NCBI GenBank assembly: GCA_017428725.1
Contig: JAFRQH010000006.1
Span: forward strand, 1-57,631
Origin: Bacteroidales bacterium
Lineage (GTDB): Bacteria; Bacteroidota; Bacteroidia; Bacteroidales; UBA932
Direction: 5' to 3'
DNA length: 57,631 nt
In this document: positions 6,908-15,335 of the stretch, piece after piece
Layout: the number at the start of each line of letters is the position of its first letter
Numbering within the stretch: the first letter of the stretch is position 1
The notes under the pieces: model-generated
The model's database searches: none
What the model saw: the letters and a program-made list of their open reading frames with translations, nothing else
What the model was told of the DNA's origin: nothing
Program-made: the position numbers and the translations under genes

Positions 6908-9328
6908 ATGCTTCATCGTTTTCTGAATGCCGCCCTGGCCGCTTCCTTGCTGGCCTGCGGCAGTCTGTCCGCTGCGGCCCAGGAGCCTGATTCGCTGCGG
7001 ATCGAGCAGTTGCAGGACGTCGTCGTGAGCGCCGTGCGCGCCGCCAAGGACGCTCCTTTCGCCGTGGCCAACATCTCCCGGCGTGAGCTGCAGGACTTCT
7101 CCACCACCGGCATCGAACTCCCGAGGCTCTTCGCCCGCACGCCCGGCATCCTCGCCTGGAGCGAGAACGGCGTGGGCACCGGCACCTCCTACATGCGTAT
7201 CCGCGGCGCCGGCGGCTCCCGGATCAACGTCACCCTCGACGGCGTGCCCCTCAACTCGCCGGAGGACCAGACCGTCTTCTGGGCCAACATGAACTCCTAC
7301 GGCGCCCTGATGGGCAGCGTGCAGATCCAGCGCGGCGTGGGCGCCTCCACCAACGGTGACGGCGCCTTCGGCGGCACCATCGCCCTGGGCACCAAGGCCC
7401 CCTCGCTCGTGCCTGCGGCCGAGTATTCCCTGTCCTACGGCTCTTACAACACAGTCAACTGGGGCGGGAGCGTGTCCTCGGGCTTGCTCTGGAACCACCT
7501 GATCATCGAGGGGGCCCTCCGCCAGACCTCGACCGACGGCTATCTCCACGGCACCGACGGCCGCTCGGGTAGCTTCTACGGCGGCCTGACCTGGCTGGGA
7601 TGTAACTGGAAACTCTCCTACAAGCTCATCGGCAACTTCGAGAACACCGGCCAGGCCTGGAACGGCGTCACGGCCGGCAACAACGACCTCTCCATCATGG
7701 ACGGCACCTACGGGACCAAGACCGGCATCAAAACCTATGCGGATATGTGGAACGCCGGGCTCGGCCAGTACAACTCCCTCTACGAGCTGATGTCCATCGA
7801 CGGCACGAAATACACCGTGGACCGCTACCGGATGCGCGACGGCAGTTTCTGGCCCAGCACCACCGACAACTTCTGGCAGACCCATCACATCCTCAACTTC
7901 GCCTGGGACATCAATGACTGGTGGAAACTCTCCGTCTCACCGCACTACACGCACGGCTACGGCTACTATGAGGAATTCCGCTACCAGAACAAGATCAACA
8001 AATACGGCATGGAGTACTTCAAGGACGCCCAGGGCAACAAGGTCAAGAAGACGGACCTCGTCCGCCAGAAGGGCCTGCTCCAGGACACCTATGGCGTCGT
8101 AGCGAACGTCACGTTCCGCAAAGACGCCTGGGATGTGGTCGGCGGAGCGTCCGTCCAGCAGTTCAAAGGCAACCATTTCGGCTACCTGACCTATGCCGCC
8201 AATCCGGAGGTGGCCGCGCGCTACGGCATCTCCGCGTCGGATCCGCGCAAATACTATGACTCCGACGCCTCCAAACTGGATGCCAGCGCCTACCTGCGGG
8301 CTTCCCTGGCGCTCAGCGACATCTGGAGCGTGTTCGGCGACCTGCAATACCGCCACGTCCACTATAAGACGGACGGCTACAACGACAAATATGTCATCGA
8401 CAAGGAGACGGACATTCCGAGCAAGCACATGCTGGATGTGGATGTCAGGTATCATTTCTTCAACCCCAAGGCCGGCGTCAACTTCAGCCGTGACGGTCAC
8501 CGCGCCTTCGCCTCGTTCGCGATGAGCCACCGCGAGCCGGAGCGCAACAACTTCACCGACAACGGCAAATATCCCGCCCCGCGCGCCGAGCGCCTGCTGG
8601 ACGGCGAGATGGGCTACCAGTTCGACGGCCGCCGCTGGCGGGCCGGCGCCACCCTCTACTACATGCGCTACAAGGACCAGCTGGTCCAGACCGGCGCGGT
8701 GAGCGACATCGGCGAACCGCTGACCACCAACATCCCGGATTCCTACCGGATGGGCGCCGAGCTGACCGCCGGCTGGGACATCACCCGTTGGCTGACCATC
8801 GAGGGCAATGCCGCCCTGAGCCGCAACCGGCTGCTGGACTTCGACGAAGTCATCGAGGACTGGGACGACTGGGAGGGCAATCCCGACTACGCCCTATACC
8901 ACTGCGACGGCAACGGCGACGAGGCCCGCTCCTTCCACCATACCGACAAGACCCTGGCATTCTCGCCTTCCGCGATCCTGAACGGCTTCGTCAACCTGCA
9001 CTTCGGCGGCTTCCGCACCGTCTGGCACACCGGCTACGTGAGCCGCATGTACCTGGACAACAGTGAGCATATCGACCGCTCGCTGCCGGCCTACACCCTG
9101 TCCGATCTCAGCCTCGGCTATACGTTCAGGCCGGGCAAGGCCCTGAAGGAGATCGACCTGGGCGTGGACTTCAACAACGTCTTCTCCGCCCGCGTGGCGC
9201 AGAGCGGCTGGGTCTACAGCGCCGTCTGCGAGAGCTACGGCCATACGCCCGACAACCGCTACTACCAGATCGGATTCATCCCGGTGGCTCCGCTCACCGT
9301 GATCGGCCACGTGGCCATACGTTTTTAA
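6908..9328 (+). CDS. TonB-dependent outer membrane receptor, probably for thiamine
   Basis: The 806-residue protein has a signal peptide (MLHRFLNAALAASLLACGSL to AAAQ), a TonB-box region (DVVVSAVRA), a plug domain (about 45-150, ending GDGAFGGTIALGT) and a long beta-barrel ending in the aromatic terminal strand VIGHVAIRF. There is no carboxypeptidase-like N-terminal domain. The TPP riboswitch directly upstream and the PnuT gene 3 bases downstream point to thiamine or a thiamine derivative as substrate, like the thiamine receptor locus known in Bacteroides thetaiotaomicron. The lack of separate Shine-Dalgarno sequence before the ATG is normal for this phylum. Family certain; substrate inferred from context. 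Confidence 0.9.
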   Translation: MLHRFLNAALAASLLACGSLSAAAQEPDSLRIEQLQDVVVSAVRAAKDAPFAVANISRRELQDFSTTGIELPRLFARTPGILAWSENGVGTGTSYMRIRGAGGSRINVTLDGVPLNSPEDQTVFWANMNSYGALMGSVQIQRGVGASTNGDGAFGGTIALGTKAPSLVPAAEYSLSYGSYNTVNWGGSVSSGLLWNHLIIEGALRQTSTDGYLHGTDGRSGSFYGGLTWLGCNWKLSYKLIGNFENTGQAWNGVTAGNNDLSIMDGTYGTKTGIKTYADMWNAGLGQYNSLYELMSIDGTKYTVDRYRMRDGSFWPSTTDNFWQTHHILNFAWDINDWWKLSVSPHYTHGYGYYEEFRYQNKINKYGMEYFKDAQGNKVKKTDLVRQKGLLQDTYGVVANVTFRKDAWDVVGGASVQQFKGNHFGYLTYAANPEVAARYGISASDPRKYYDSDASKLDASAYLRASLALSDIWSVFGDLQYRHVHYKTDGYNDKYVIDKETDIPSKHMLDVDVRYHFFNPKAGVNFSRDGHRAFASFAMSHREPERNNFTDNGKYPAPRAERLLDGEMGYQFDGRRWRAGATLYYMRYKDQLVQTGAVSDIGEPLTTNIPDSYRMGAELTAGWDITRWLTIEGNAALSRNRLLDFDEVIEDWDDWEGNPDYALYHCDGNGDEARSFHHTDKTLAFSPSAILNGFVNLHFGGFRTVWHTGYVSRMYLDNSEHIDRSLPAYTLSDLSLGYTFRPGKALKEIDLGVDFNNVFSARVAQSGWVYSAVCESYGHTPDNRYYQIGFIPVAPLTVIGHVAIRF

Positions 9329-9331
9329 AAA

Positions 9332-9931
9332 ATGGATACGCTCCGCTTCCTGGACATTCTCGGATTCGTCGTCGGACTGGTCTATCTGGTGCTCGAGTAC
9401 AAGGCGAGCATCTGGCTCTGGCTGGCGAGCATCATCATGCCGGCCATTGATATGGTGTTGTATTTCAAGGCCGGGCTGTACGCCGATTTCGGGATGGCCA
9501 TCTACTACTGCCTGGCAGGCGTATACGGCTACCTGTCCTGGAAGTTCTTCAAGCGTTCCGGCCAGCAGCCGGAGCAGCACAGCGAACGGCCCGTGACGCG
9601 CTACAAGCGTGCACACATCCTGCCCTCCCTCGCTGCGCTGCTCCTGCTCTGGTTCGGTATCTGGTGGATGCTCACGCACTGGACCAATTCCACCGTGCCG
9701 GTGGCGGACGCCTTCACCACGGCGCTGAGCATCGTGGCCCTGTGGGCCCTGGCGCAGAAATACGCCGAGCAGTGGCTCCTGTGGCTGGTGGTGGACGTGG
9801 TCTGCTGCGTCCTCTATGTCCGCAAGGGCATCCCCTTCAAGGCCGCGATCTACGGCCTCTACACCGTCGTCGCCGTCTTCGGCTACCGTAAGTGGCTGCG
9901 GATGATCGGTACGGAAGTTCCGGGGAAATGA
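9332..9931 (+). CDS. pnuT: PnuC-family thiamine transporter (PnuT)
   Basis: The 199-residue protein is an inner membrane protein with six to seven hydrophobic segments. It shows typical PnuC features: GFVVGLVYLVLEYKASIWLW near the start, YADFGMAIYYCLAGVYGYLSW in the middle, and a C-terminal DVVCCVLYVRKGIPFKAAIY segment, where the core helix has Trp and Tyr ligand positions. PnuC proteins take up vitamins by facilitated diffusion with trapping by phosphorylation. The TPP riboswitch and receptor gene indicate thiamine. Thiamine pyrophosphokinase, often the third gene of this locus in Bacteroides, is not here; the next gene is a GH3 enzyme with its own promoter. Confidence 0.9.
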   Translation: MDTLRFLDILGFVVGLVYLVLEYKASIWLWLASIIMPAIDMVLYFKAGLYADFGMAIYYCLAGVYGYLSWKFFKRSGQQPEQHSERPVTRYKRAHILPSLAALLLLWFGIWWMLTHWTNSTVPVADAFTTALSIVALWALAQKYAEQWLLWLVVDVVCCVLYVRKGIPFKAAIYGLYTVVAVFGYRKWLRMIGTEVPGK

Positions 9932-9932
9932 T

Positions 9933-9940
9933 TATCTTTG
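9933..9940 (+). promoter_or_regulatory. -7 promoter box for the GH3 gene
   Basis: TATCTTTG directly follows the pnuT stop codon and ends 3 bases before the ATG at 9944. Transcription would start at or next to that ATG, giving a leaderless mRNA, unless the ATG at 9962 is the true start. Confidence 0.65.
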
Positions 9941-9943
9941 GGT

Positions 9944-10990
9944 ATGGTTTCCACAGATGAGATGAGCCTCCGGCAGAAGGTCGGCCAGTTGTTCGTGGTG
10001 CGGCCCGAGTCGCTGGAGCCGGCGATCCGCTATGCGTCCGACGCCGAGCTGCCGCCGTACCGCCTGCAGGCAGTCAGCGACGGGATGCGGGCCCGCGCGG
10101 AGCGTTATCCGGCCGGCGGGGTCCTGCTCTATGGCCACAACATCGCAGACCCGGCGCAGCTGGAGCGCTTCGGCGCGGAGCTGCGCGCGCTGCCCGGTGC
10201 CCCCCGGCTCTGCATCGACGAGGAGGGCGGGCGCGTGAGCCGCATCGCCGCCAATCCCGCGTTCGACGTGCCGCGCTACGAGAGCGCGGCGGCCATCGCG
10301 GCAGGCGGCGACCCGCAGGCCGCCTACGACGCCGCCCGCGCCATCGGGACCTACCTGAAGCGCTACGGGCTCGACATCAACTTCGCCCCCGTGGCGGACG
10401 TCAACACCAACCCGGAGAACATCATCATCGGCGCGCGCGCCTTCAGCGACGACCCGGCGGCTGCGGCCGCGATGGTCGCCGCCTACGTGCGCGGACTCGC
10501 CGACGCCGGGATCGTCGGCTGCCTCAAACATTTCCCGGGCCACGGGGACACCCTCGCCGACACGCACCTGGGCTATGCCTTCACCGACAAGAGCTGGGAA
10601 CAGATGCGGGACTGCGAGATGGTCAGCTTCCGCGCCGGGATCGCCGCCGGGGCGCCGCTCGTGATGGCGGCGCACATCGCGGCGCCCGCCGTGACGGGCT
10701 GCGACGAGCCCGCCACGCTCTGTCCCGCCATCCTGACGGAGAAACTGCGCGGGGAGCTGGGTTTCGAGGGAGTCGTCATCACCGACGCCCTGGAGATGGG
10801 CGCCATCACCCGCAGATACGGCAGCGGCGAGGCCGCCGTGCGTGCGCTGGAAGCCGGCGCCGACTGGCTGCTCTGCCCGCTGGACTACTGCGCAGCCTTC
10901 GACGCCGTGGCCGACGCCGTGGCGACGGGGCGGATCCCCGAAGCGCGGATCGATCAGAGCCTCCGCCGGATCCGGCGAGTCTGCAGGTAG
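9944..10990 (+). CDS. Glycoside hydrolase family 3, beta-N-acetylhexosaminidase-like (NagZ type)
   Basis: The protein of about 348 residues is a single GH3 TIM barrel. It has the NagZ signature KHFPGHGDTLADTHLGY around residues 185-201, including the Asp-His dyad, and the nucleophile region VVITDALEMGAI near 265-276. NagZ cleaves GlcNAc from anhydro-muropeptides during cell-wall recycling. There is no signal peptide, which fits a cytoplasmic enzyme, and no C-terminal Ig-like or beta-lactamase domain. The start is 9944 or 9962 (MSLRQKVGQLFVV), both compatible with the promoter box. The last 37 bases overlap the end of the convergent EamA gene. The exact sugar specificity is not proven. Confidence 0.85.
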   Translation: MVSTDEMSLRQKVGQLFVVRPESLEPAIRYASDAELPPYRLQAVSDGMRARAERYPAGGVLLYGHNIADPAQLERFGAELRALPGAPRLCIDEEGGRVSRIAANPAFDVPRYESAAAIAAGGDPQAAYDAARAIGTYLKRYGLDINFAPVADVNTNPENIIIGARAFSDDPAAAAAMVAAYVRGLADAGIVGCLKHFPGHGDTLADTHLGYAFTDKSWEQMRDCEMVSFRAGIAAGAPLVMAAHIAAPAVTGCDEPATLCPAILTEKLRGELGFEGVVITDALEMGAITRRYGSGEAAVRALEAGADWLLCPLDYCAAFDAVADAVATGRIPEARIDQSLRRIRRVCR

Positions 10991-11835
10991 ACCGAAATGA
11001 CAATCAACGCAATACCGGCCCAGAATGAAGGGCCGACCTCGCGCGTCTCTCCGAAGAGCAGGGCCGCGAAGAGGATGCTGTAGACCGGCTCCAAGTTGTA
11101 GGCCACGTTGACCGTGAAGGCCGACAGGTGCCGCAGGGCGTGGATCTGCAGCAGGAAGGGAATCACCGTCAGGACGGAGCCAAGGATGGGCAGGGCCCAC
11201 CAGTCCGCGCCCTGCGGCAGCGGGACCGGCTCGCCACGCAGGCGCGCATAGAGCGGCACGCAGAGCGACAGGAACACCACGCTCCCCGCCAGCTCCCACA
11301 GCAGCATCGTGGCGCTGTCCTCGCCCGTCCGCTCCCCCGCCCGGATGCTCAGGATGGAGAAGACGGAATACCCCGCCGCAGAGACAAGCCCCCACAGGAT
11401 CCCCGTCCGGTAACGAACGTCTAAGCTGAAAATCAGCAGGATACCCGCAATGGCGATGAAACTGATCAGCAGCTCCGCCCAGGCCATCCGGCGGCGGGTC
11501 AGGAGCGGCTCGAAGAGCGCGGAGAAGAAACAGGAGGTCGCGATACAGGCCACGCCCACCGACACGTTGGCGGTCTGGATGCTCTCGTAGAAGGCCACCC
11601 AGTGCAGCGCCAGCAGGATGCCGAGCGCGGCGAAGCGCGCCACGGCACCGCGCGCGCTGCGGTGCAGCCGACCCAGCAGGGCCAGCACCAAGGCCAGGCT
11701 CGGCAGGGCGATCAGCACGCGATACCACACCAGCGGCAGGCCGTCCAGCGTGATCACCCGCCCGAAAATGCCGGTCCAGCCCGCCAGGAAAACGGCAAGG
11801 TGCAGCAGTAGCAACGTGCGGGTCTTATCGTTCAT
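10954..11835 (-). CDS. EamA/DMT-family transporter
   Basis: The 293-residue protein has ten hydrophobic segments arranged as two EamA repeats (first: HLAVFLAGWTGIFGRVITLDG; second beginning GILWGLVSAAGYSVFSILSI). It ends with a short basic tail (QTRRIRRRL). DMT proteins export or exchange small metabolites such as amino acids or nucleotides; the substrate cannot be read. The start at 11835 (MNDKTRTLL) is chosen because a -7 box lies at 11853-11846. The frame remains open far upstream, but that stretch is the shadow of other genes. Its 3' end overlaps the GH3 gene. Confidence 0.88.
   Translation of the reverse strand: MNDKTRTLLLLHLAVFLAGWTGIFGRVITLDGLPLVWYRVLIALPSLALVLALLGRLHRSARGAVARFAALGILLALHWVAFYESIQTANVSVGVACIATSCFFSALFEPLLTRRRMAWAELLISFIAIAGILLIFSLDVRYRTGILWGLVSAAGYSVFSILSIRAGERTGEDSATMLLWELAGSVVFLSLCVPLYARLRGEPVPLPQGADWWALPILGSVLTVIPFLLQIHALRHLSAFTVNVAYNLEPVYSILFAALLFGETREVGPSFWAGIALIVISVYLQTRRIRRRL
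10964..10977. repeat. 14-bp perfect palindrome in a convergent gene overlap
   Basis: CGCCGGATCCGGCG is self-complementary and lies within the 37-bp overlap of the GH3 and EamA gene ends. It encodes part of RRIRR in both proteins. It has no T-tract on either strand. Confidence 0.6.
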
Positions 11836-11845
11836 AACCGGACGC

Positions 11846-11893
11846 CAAAGATACGGATTCACTTTCACAAATCGCCGTTTTTTCCTACTTTTG
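11846..11893. promoter_or_regulatory. Divergent promoters for EamA (-) and nitroreductase (+)
   Basis: TATCTTTG on the minus strand spans 11853-11846, 10 bases before the EamA ATG. TACTTTTG on the plus strand spans 11886-11893, 8 bases before the nitroreductase ATG. The two boxes are 32 bp apart, so their -33 regions overlap. Confidence 0.65.
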
Positions 11894-11901
11894 TGTCTTG
11901 T

Positions 11902-12531
11902 ATGAAAAAGAAAATCATCCTCGCAGTGATTGCCGGAGCGGCGATGCTGCTCCCGATCGCCTGCACGAACCAGGCTCCCGCCCCCGAGAGCGGCGCCGCG
12001 ACGCTCGACGAACTTTTCGCCACCCGCCGCAGCATCCGCAGCTACGATGCCTCCAAGACCATCTCCGCAGAGGAGGTGCGCACCCTGCTCACCGCTGCGC
12101 AGCAGGCCCCGTCCTGGGCCAACACCCAGACCAGCCGCTACTACGTGGCCGTCAGCCCCGAAAAGGTGGCCGCCGCCAAGGAGTGCATCGGCGAGCGCAA
12201 TGCGCAGAATGTGGCCGGCGCGCCCGTAATCATCGTCTCCACCTTCGTCAAGGGCCAGTCCGGCTTCGGCCGCGGGCAGGCCGTCAACGAAGTCGGTGAG
12301 GGCTGGGGCGCCTACGACAACGGGCTGAGCAACGCCTACCTCATCCTCAAGGCCCGCGAGATGGGTTTCGACACCCTGATCATGGGCTTCCGCGAGAGCG
12401 ACCGGCTCCGCGCCCTCTTCGCCATCCCCGAAGGTGAGGAGGTGATGGCCGTCATCGCCCTGGGCTACCGCGCCGGCGAGCCCAACCAACCCAGACACAA
12501 ATCCTTGGACGAGATCGCCAAGTTCTTCTAG
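11902..12531 (+). CDS. Nitroreductase-family protein with lipoprotein signal
   Basis: The 209-residue protein begins with a signal-peptide-like helix (KKKIILAVIAGAAMLLP) and a lipobox-like PIAC before a short linker (TNQAPAPESG). The nitroreductase domain follows: FATRRSIRSYD binds FMN phosphate, AAQQAPSWANTQTSRYY is the FMN/substrate segment, and the C-terminal part ends MAVIALGYRAGEP. Nitroreductases are FMN-dependent NAD(P)H oxidoreductases and normally cytoplasmic, so an exported lipoprotein form is odd. The ATG at 11902 is chosen from the promoter spacing; an in-frame GTG lies at 11893. The Hdr-like cluster starts 12 bases downstream and may be cotranscribed. Confidence 0.88.
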   Translation: MKKKIILAVIAGAAMLLPIACTNQAPAPESGAATLDELFATRRSIRSYDASKTISAEEVRTLLTAAQQAPSWANTQTSRYYVAVSPEKVAAAKECIGERNAQNVAGAPVIIVSTFVKGQSGFGRGQAVNEVGEGWGAYDNGLSNAYLILKAREMGFDTLIMGFRESDRLRALFAIPEGEEVMAVIALGYRAGEPNQPRHKSLDEIAKFF

Positions 12532-12543
12532 CCGCCTCACGGA

Positions 12544-13242
12544 ATGGGAAAACTTTACGACCTGCTTAGCCGAGACTACCGATTCAAAGAGGGCCTGAAA
12601 ACCTGCATCAACTGCGGGACCTGCACGGCCATCTGCCCCGCCGCGGAGTTCTACAAATACGATCCCCGCAAGATTCTCGACACCGTCCAGCGCAAGGACG
12701 AAGCCGAGATCGAGGCGCTCCTCAAGAGCGATACCATCTGGTATTGCGGCGAGTGCATGTCCTGCGTGACCCGCTGCCCGCGCGGCAACGCCGCGGGCCT
12801 GGTCATCATGTCCCTGCGCAACCTCTCCGCCCAGCTCGGATACTTCACCTGCTCGGAGAAGGGCCGCCAGCTCTGGCCCCTCACCAAGATGCTCACCGGA
12901 AACATCCTCCACACCGGCTACTGCGTCCATCCCAGCACCTTCAACCCCGACGACCACCCGGAGTCCGGGCCCGTCTCGCGCTGGGTCATCGAGAACAAGG
13001 ACGAAGTCTTCGGCCGGCTCGGCGCCAACTACCAGGGCAAGGGGCCCGGCGCGCTGCGCCGCATCCCGCAGGAGGACCTGGACGAACTCCAGGCCATCTT
13101 CGACGTCACGGGCGGCTCCGAGCGGATCGCCGCCGTCGAGGACGCATCCCGCCGCAAGGCCGCGGAGATGGGGATGGATTTCGACGAATACACCAAGTAC
13201 ACCTTTGAACACTGCTCTCCCGGGCATTTCAACAACGAATGA
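12544..13242 (+). CDS. Heterodisulfide reductase subunit C-like Fe-S protein
   Basis: The 232-residue protein has two 4Fe-4S clusters: CINCGTCTAICP at residues 21-32 and CGECMSCVTRCP near 66-77, the HdrC pattern CxxCxxCxxxCP. An extra C-terminal half of about 130 residues without cysteine clusters follows (LTKMLTGNILHTGYCVHPST and then an acidic helical end). HdrC-type subunits pass electrons between HdrA-type flavoproteins and HdrB-type CCG subunits. It is the first of five tightly packed genes with ATGA-type overlaps. The C-terminal extension is longer than in methanogen HdrC. Confidence 0.88.
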   Translation: MGKLYDLLSRDYRFKEGLKTCINCGTCTAICPAAEFYKYDPRKILDTVQRKDEAEIEALLKSDTIWYCGECMSCVTRCPRGNAAGLVIMSLRNLSAQLGYFTCSEKGRQLWPLTKMLTGNILHTGYCVHPSTFNPDDHPESGPVSRWVIENKDEVFGRLGANYQGKGPGALRRIPQEDLDELQAIFDVTGGSERIAAVEDASRRKAAEMGMDFDEYTKYTFEHCSPGHFNNE

Positions 13243-14309
13243 TCTACCAAGGCAAACAGAAGATCTGGGCGGACTACCAGAAGGAGATCCCGGACAACCA
13301 CTGGTTCTATGTGCGGAGCTGCATCCGGCAGAATTTCTTCCCGGCCAGCGAGAAATATTTCCTCACGATCTGCCGCGACATGCTCGGCCGCGACATCTAC
13401 GAGACCGAGCACCATACCACCTGCGCCGGCATCGCCTACCACTGCGACACCATCCCGCAGGAGACGGCGATGACCGTGGTGGCGCGCCAGTTCGCGCTGA
13501 TGACGGAGGCCGGCTACGACAGCCTCGTCACTTCCTGCATCACCTCTTTCGGCAACTACACCGAGATCCTCGAGACCTGGCGGGAGTTCCCGGAGCTGGA
13601 AGCGAAGATCCGCGAACAGCTCTGGAAGGCCTGCCGCCGCGAATTCGAGAAACCCAAGTACCTGGCCCACGCCAGCGACCTGATGTACAAGCTGCGCGGC
13701 GAGATCGCCGAGCGCGCCCAGTACCGGCTGGTGTCCCGCGCCACGGGCGAACCCCTTCGGGTGGTGGAGCACATCGGCTGCCACTACTCCAAGATGTTCC
13801 CCCACAAGGGCGTCGGCGGCGCGGAGTATCCCTGCGTGCTCAGCGGGATGGCCGAGGCGTGGGGCGGCCAGGTCATCGACTATCCGGAGCGCCGCCACTG
13901 CTGCGGCTACGGCTTCCGCCAGTACCACGTCAAGGCCAACCGCGGCTACTCCCTGTCCAATACACACAAGAAATTCGAGTCGATGGAGCCCTTCCACCCG
14001 GACCTGATCCTCACCAACTGCCCCGGCTGCCCGTATTTCCTGGACCGCTGGCAGTACGTCATCGCGGAGATGGAGGGCAAGACCTACGGGCAGAACGGCT
14101 ACGGCATCCCGGCCCTGACTTATGAGGAACTGGCCGGACTGGTGCTGGGCGTGGATCCCTGGGATCTGGGCCTGCAGGTGCACCAGGTGGCCATCGAGCC
14201 GCTGCTCGACAAGATCGGGATCGACTACGATCCCGCCCGCAAGTACCTTGGAATGAACGAGAAGAAAATCAAGACCCCGGGTCTGCCCACGACCCTCAAA
14301 TGCTGTTAG
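13239..14309 (+). CDS. Heterodisulfide reductase subunit B-like protein (CCG domains)
   Basis: The 356-residue protein has a second CCG domain that is canonical: IGCHYSKM, RRHCCGYGF and LTNCPGCPYF, spaced as in HdrB (about 170, 215 and 260). The first is degenerate: TTCAGIAYHCD replaces the double cysteine, and TSCITSF replaces CxxC. CCG domains bind the noncubane 4Fe-4S cluster that cleaves disulfides in HdrB. One intact domain suggests one active cluster. The start overlaps the previous stop by 4 bases. The substrate is unknown; Bacteroidota have no CoM-S-S-CoB. Confidence 0.88.
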   Translation: MIYQGKQKIWADYQKEIPDNHWFYVRSCIRQNFFPASEKYFLTICRDMLGRDIYETEHHTTCAGIAYHCDTIPQETAMTVVARQFALMTEAGYDSLVTSCITSFGNYTEILETWREFPELEAKIREQLWKACRREFEKPKYLAHASDLMYKLRGEIAERAQYRLVSRATGEPLRVVEHIGCHYSKMFPHKGVGGAEYPCVLSGMAEAWGGQVIDYPERRHCCGYGFRQYHVKANRGYSLSNTHKKFESMEPFHPDLILTNCPGCPYFLDRWQYVIAEMEGKTYGQNGYGIPALTYEELAGLVLGVDPWDLGLQVHQVAIEPLLDKIGIDYDPARKYLGMNEKKIKTPGLPTTLKCC

Positions 14310-14312
14310 CCT

Positions 14313-15335
14313 ATGGTCAACCGCACCCCCGTCATCGCCGTCATCGGCGCCGGAATCGCCGGCCTGGAGGCCGCGCGCCAGCTGTCCGGCCTGGGCTACG
14401 AGCCCGTCCTGATCGAGAAGGCCCCCGCCGTGGGCGGCCACGTGGCCGAGTGGAACCGCCTCTTCCCGGACATGGCTCCGGCGGCGGACCTCCTGCAGTC
14501 CCTCGAGGCCGGGACCTCCGGCATCCGGACCCACGTCGACACCGAGATCGCCAGCCTGGGCCGCCTCAAGGACGGCTACAGCCTGATCCTGAGCAACGGC
14601 GAGACCCTGCTTTGCGACGCCGTGCTCTTCGCCACCGGCTTCCACCTTTTCGACGCCTCCCGGAAGGAGGAATACGGCTACGGCATCTACGACCGCGTGA
14701 TCACCAACCGCGACCTGGAGCAGTGGTTCAACACCCGCCACGACCCGCGCGTCGGCAAGCCCAAAGCCGTCGGATTCGTGCACTGTGTGGGCTCGCGCGA
14801 CGTCAAGGCCGGCAACAAGCAGTGCTCCAAGGTTTGCTGCATCACCGCCATCAAGGAGGCCATCGAGATCAAGGAGGAGTTCCCCGATGCAGAGGTCTAC
14901 TGCTTCTATATGGACCTCCGCCTGTTCGGCAAGAAATACGAGGATTTCTACATCAGGGCGCAGCGTGACCTCGGCATCCACTTCATCCGCGGCCGCGTGT
15001 CGGAAGTGGGCGAAGCCATCGACGGCCGCGTGGTCGTCAAGGCCGAGGACACCCTCAGCGGCAAGCCCGTCAAAGTCACCTTGGACCTGCTGGTGCTGAT
15101 GGCCGGCATCGTCTGCAACCCGGATGCGCAGCATTATGCGCGCGAGCTGGGCGTGGCCGTGGACGAGGACGGCTTCCTGAAGAGCCGCGACAACCTGGGC
15201 GCCGTCATCGAGTCCTCCCGGCCCGGCGTCTTCTTCGCCGGCGCCTGCACGGGCGCCAAGACCGTCCCGGAGACGCTCGCGGAGGCGCGCAGCGCCGCCC
15301 TGGCCATCCACCAATACTTCAACAAGCGCAGGTAG
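14313..15335 (+). CDS. Heterodisulfide reductase subunit A-like FAD protein, minimal form
   Basis: The 340-residue protein has a Rossmann FAD motif (VIAVIGAGIAGLEAARQL), the HdrA-specific block HCVGSRDVKAGNKQCSKVCC around 155-175, YMDLRLFGKKYEDFYIRAQ and FIRGRVSEV, and a terminal FAD-binding segment GVFFAGACTGAKTVPETL. HdrA is the flavin subunit that splits or relays electrons. This copy is about half the usual length: the C-terminal ferredoxin domain is absent. The CSxC motif after the first FAD segment is also replaced (NRLFPDMAPAADLL). It lies 3 bases after the hdrB-like gene. Confidence 0.88.
   Translation: MVNRTPVIAVIGAGIAGLEAARQLSGLGYEPVLIEKAPAVGGHVAEWNRLFPDMAPAADLLQSLEAGTSGIRTHVDTEIASLGRLKDGYSLILSNGETLLCDAVLFATGFHLFDASRKEEYGYGIYDRVITNRDLEQWFNTRHDPRVGKPKAVGFVHCVGSRDVKAGNKQCSKVCCITAIKEAIEIKEEFPDAEVYCFYMDLRLFGKKYEDFYIRAQRDLGIHFIRGRVSEVGEAIDGRVVVKAEDTLSGKPVKVTLDLLVLMAGIVCNPDAQHYARELGVAVDEDGFLKSRDNLGAVIESSRPGVFFAGACTGAKTVPETLAEARSAALAIHQYFNKRR

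Noticed and set aside
11836..13227. N-terminal extension of the EamA transporter frame
   Set aside because: It covers the nitroreductase and HdrC-like genes on the opposite strand, and the promoter is at 11853-11846.
13029..15314. Minus-strand open frame of 761 codons
   Set aside because: It is the shadow of three well-supported Hdr-like genes on the other strand, with an implausible Gly/Ala/His/Val composition.
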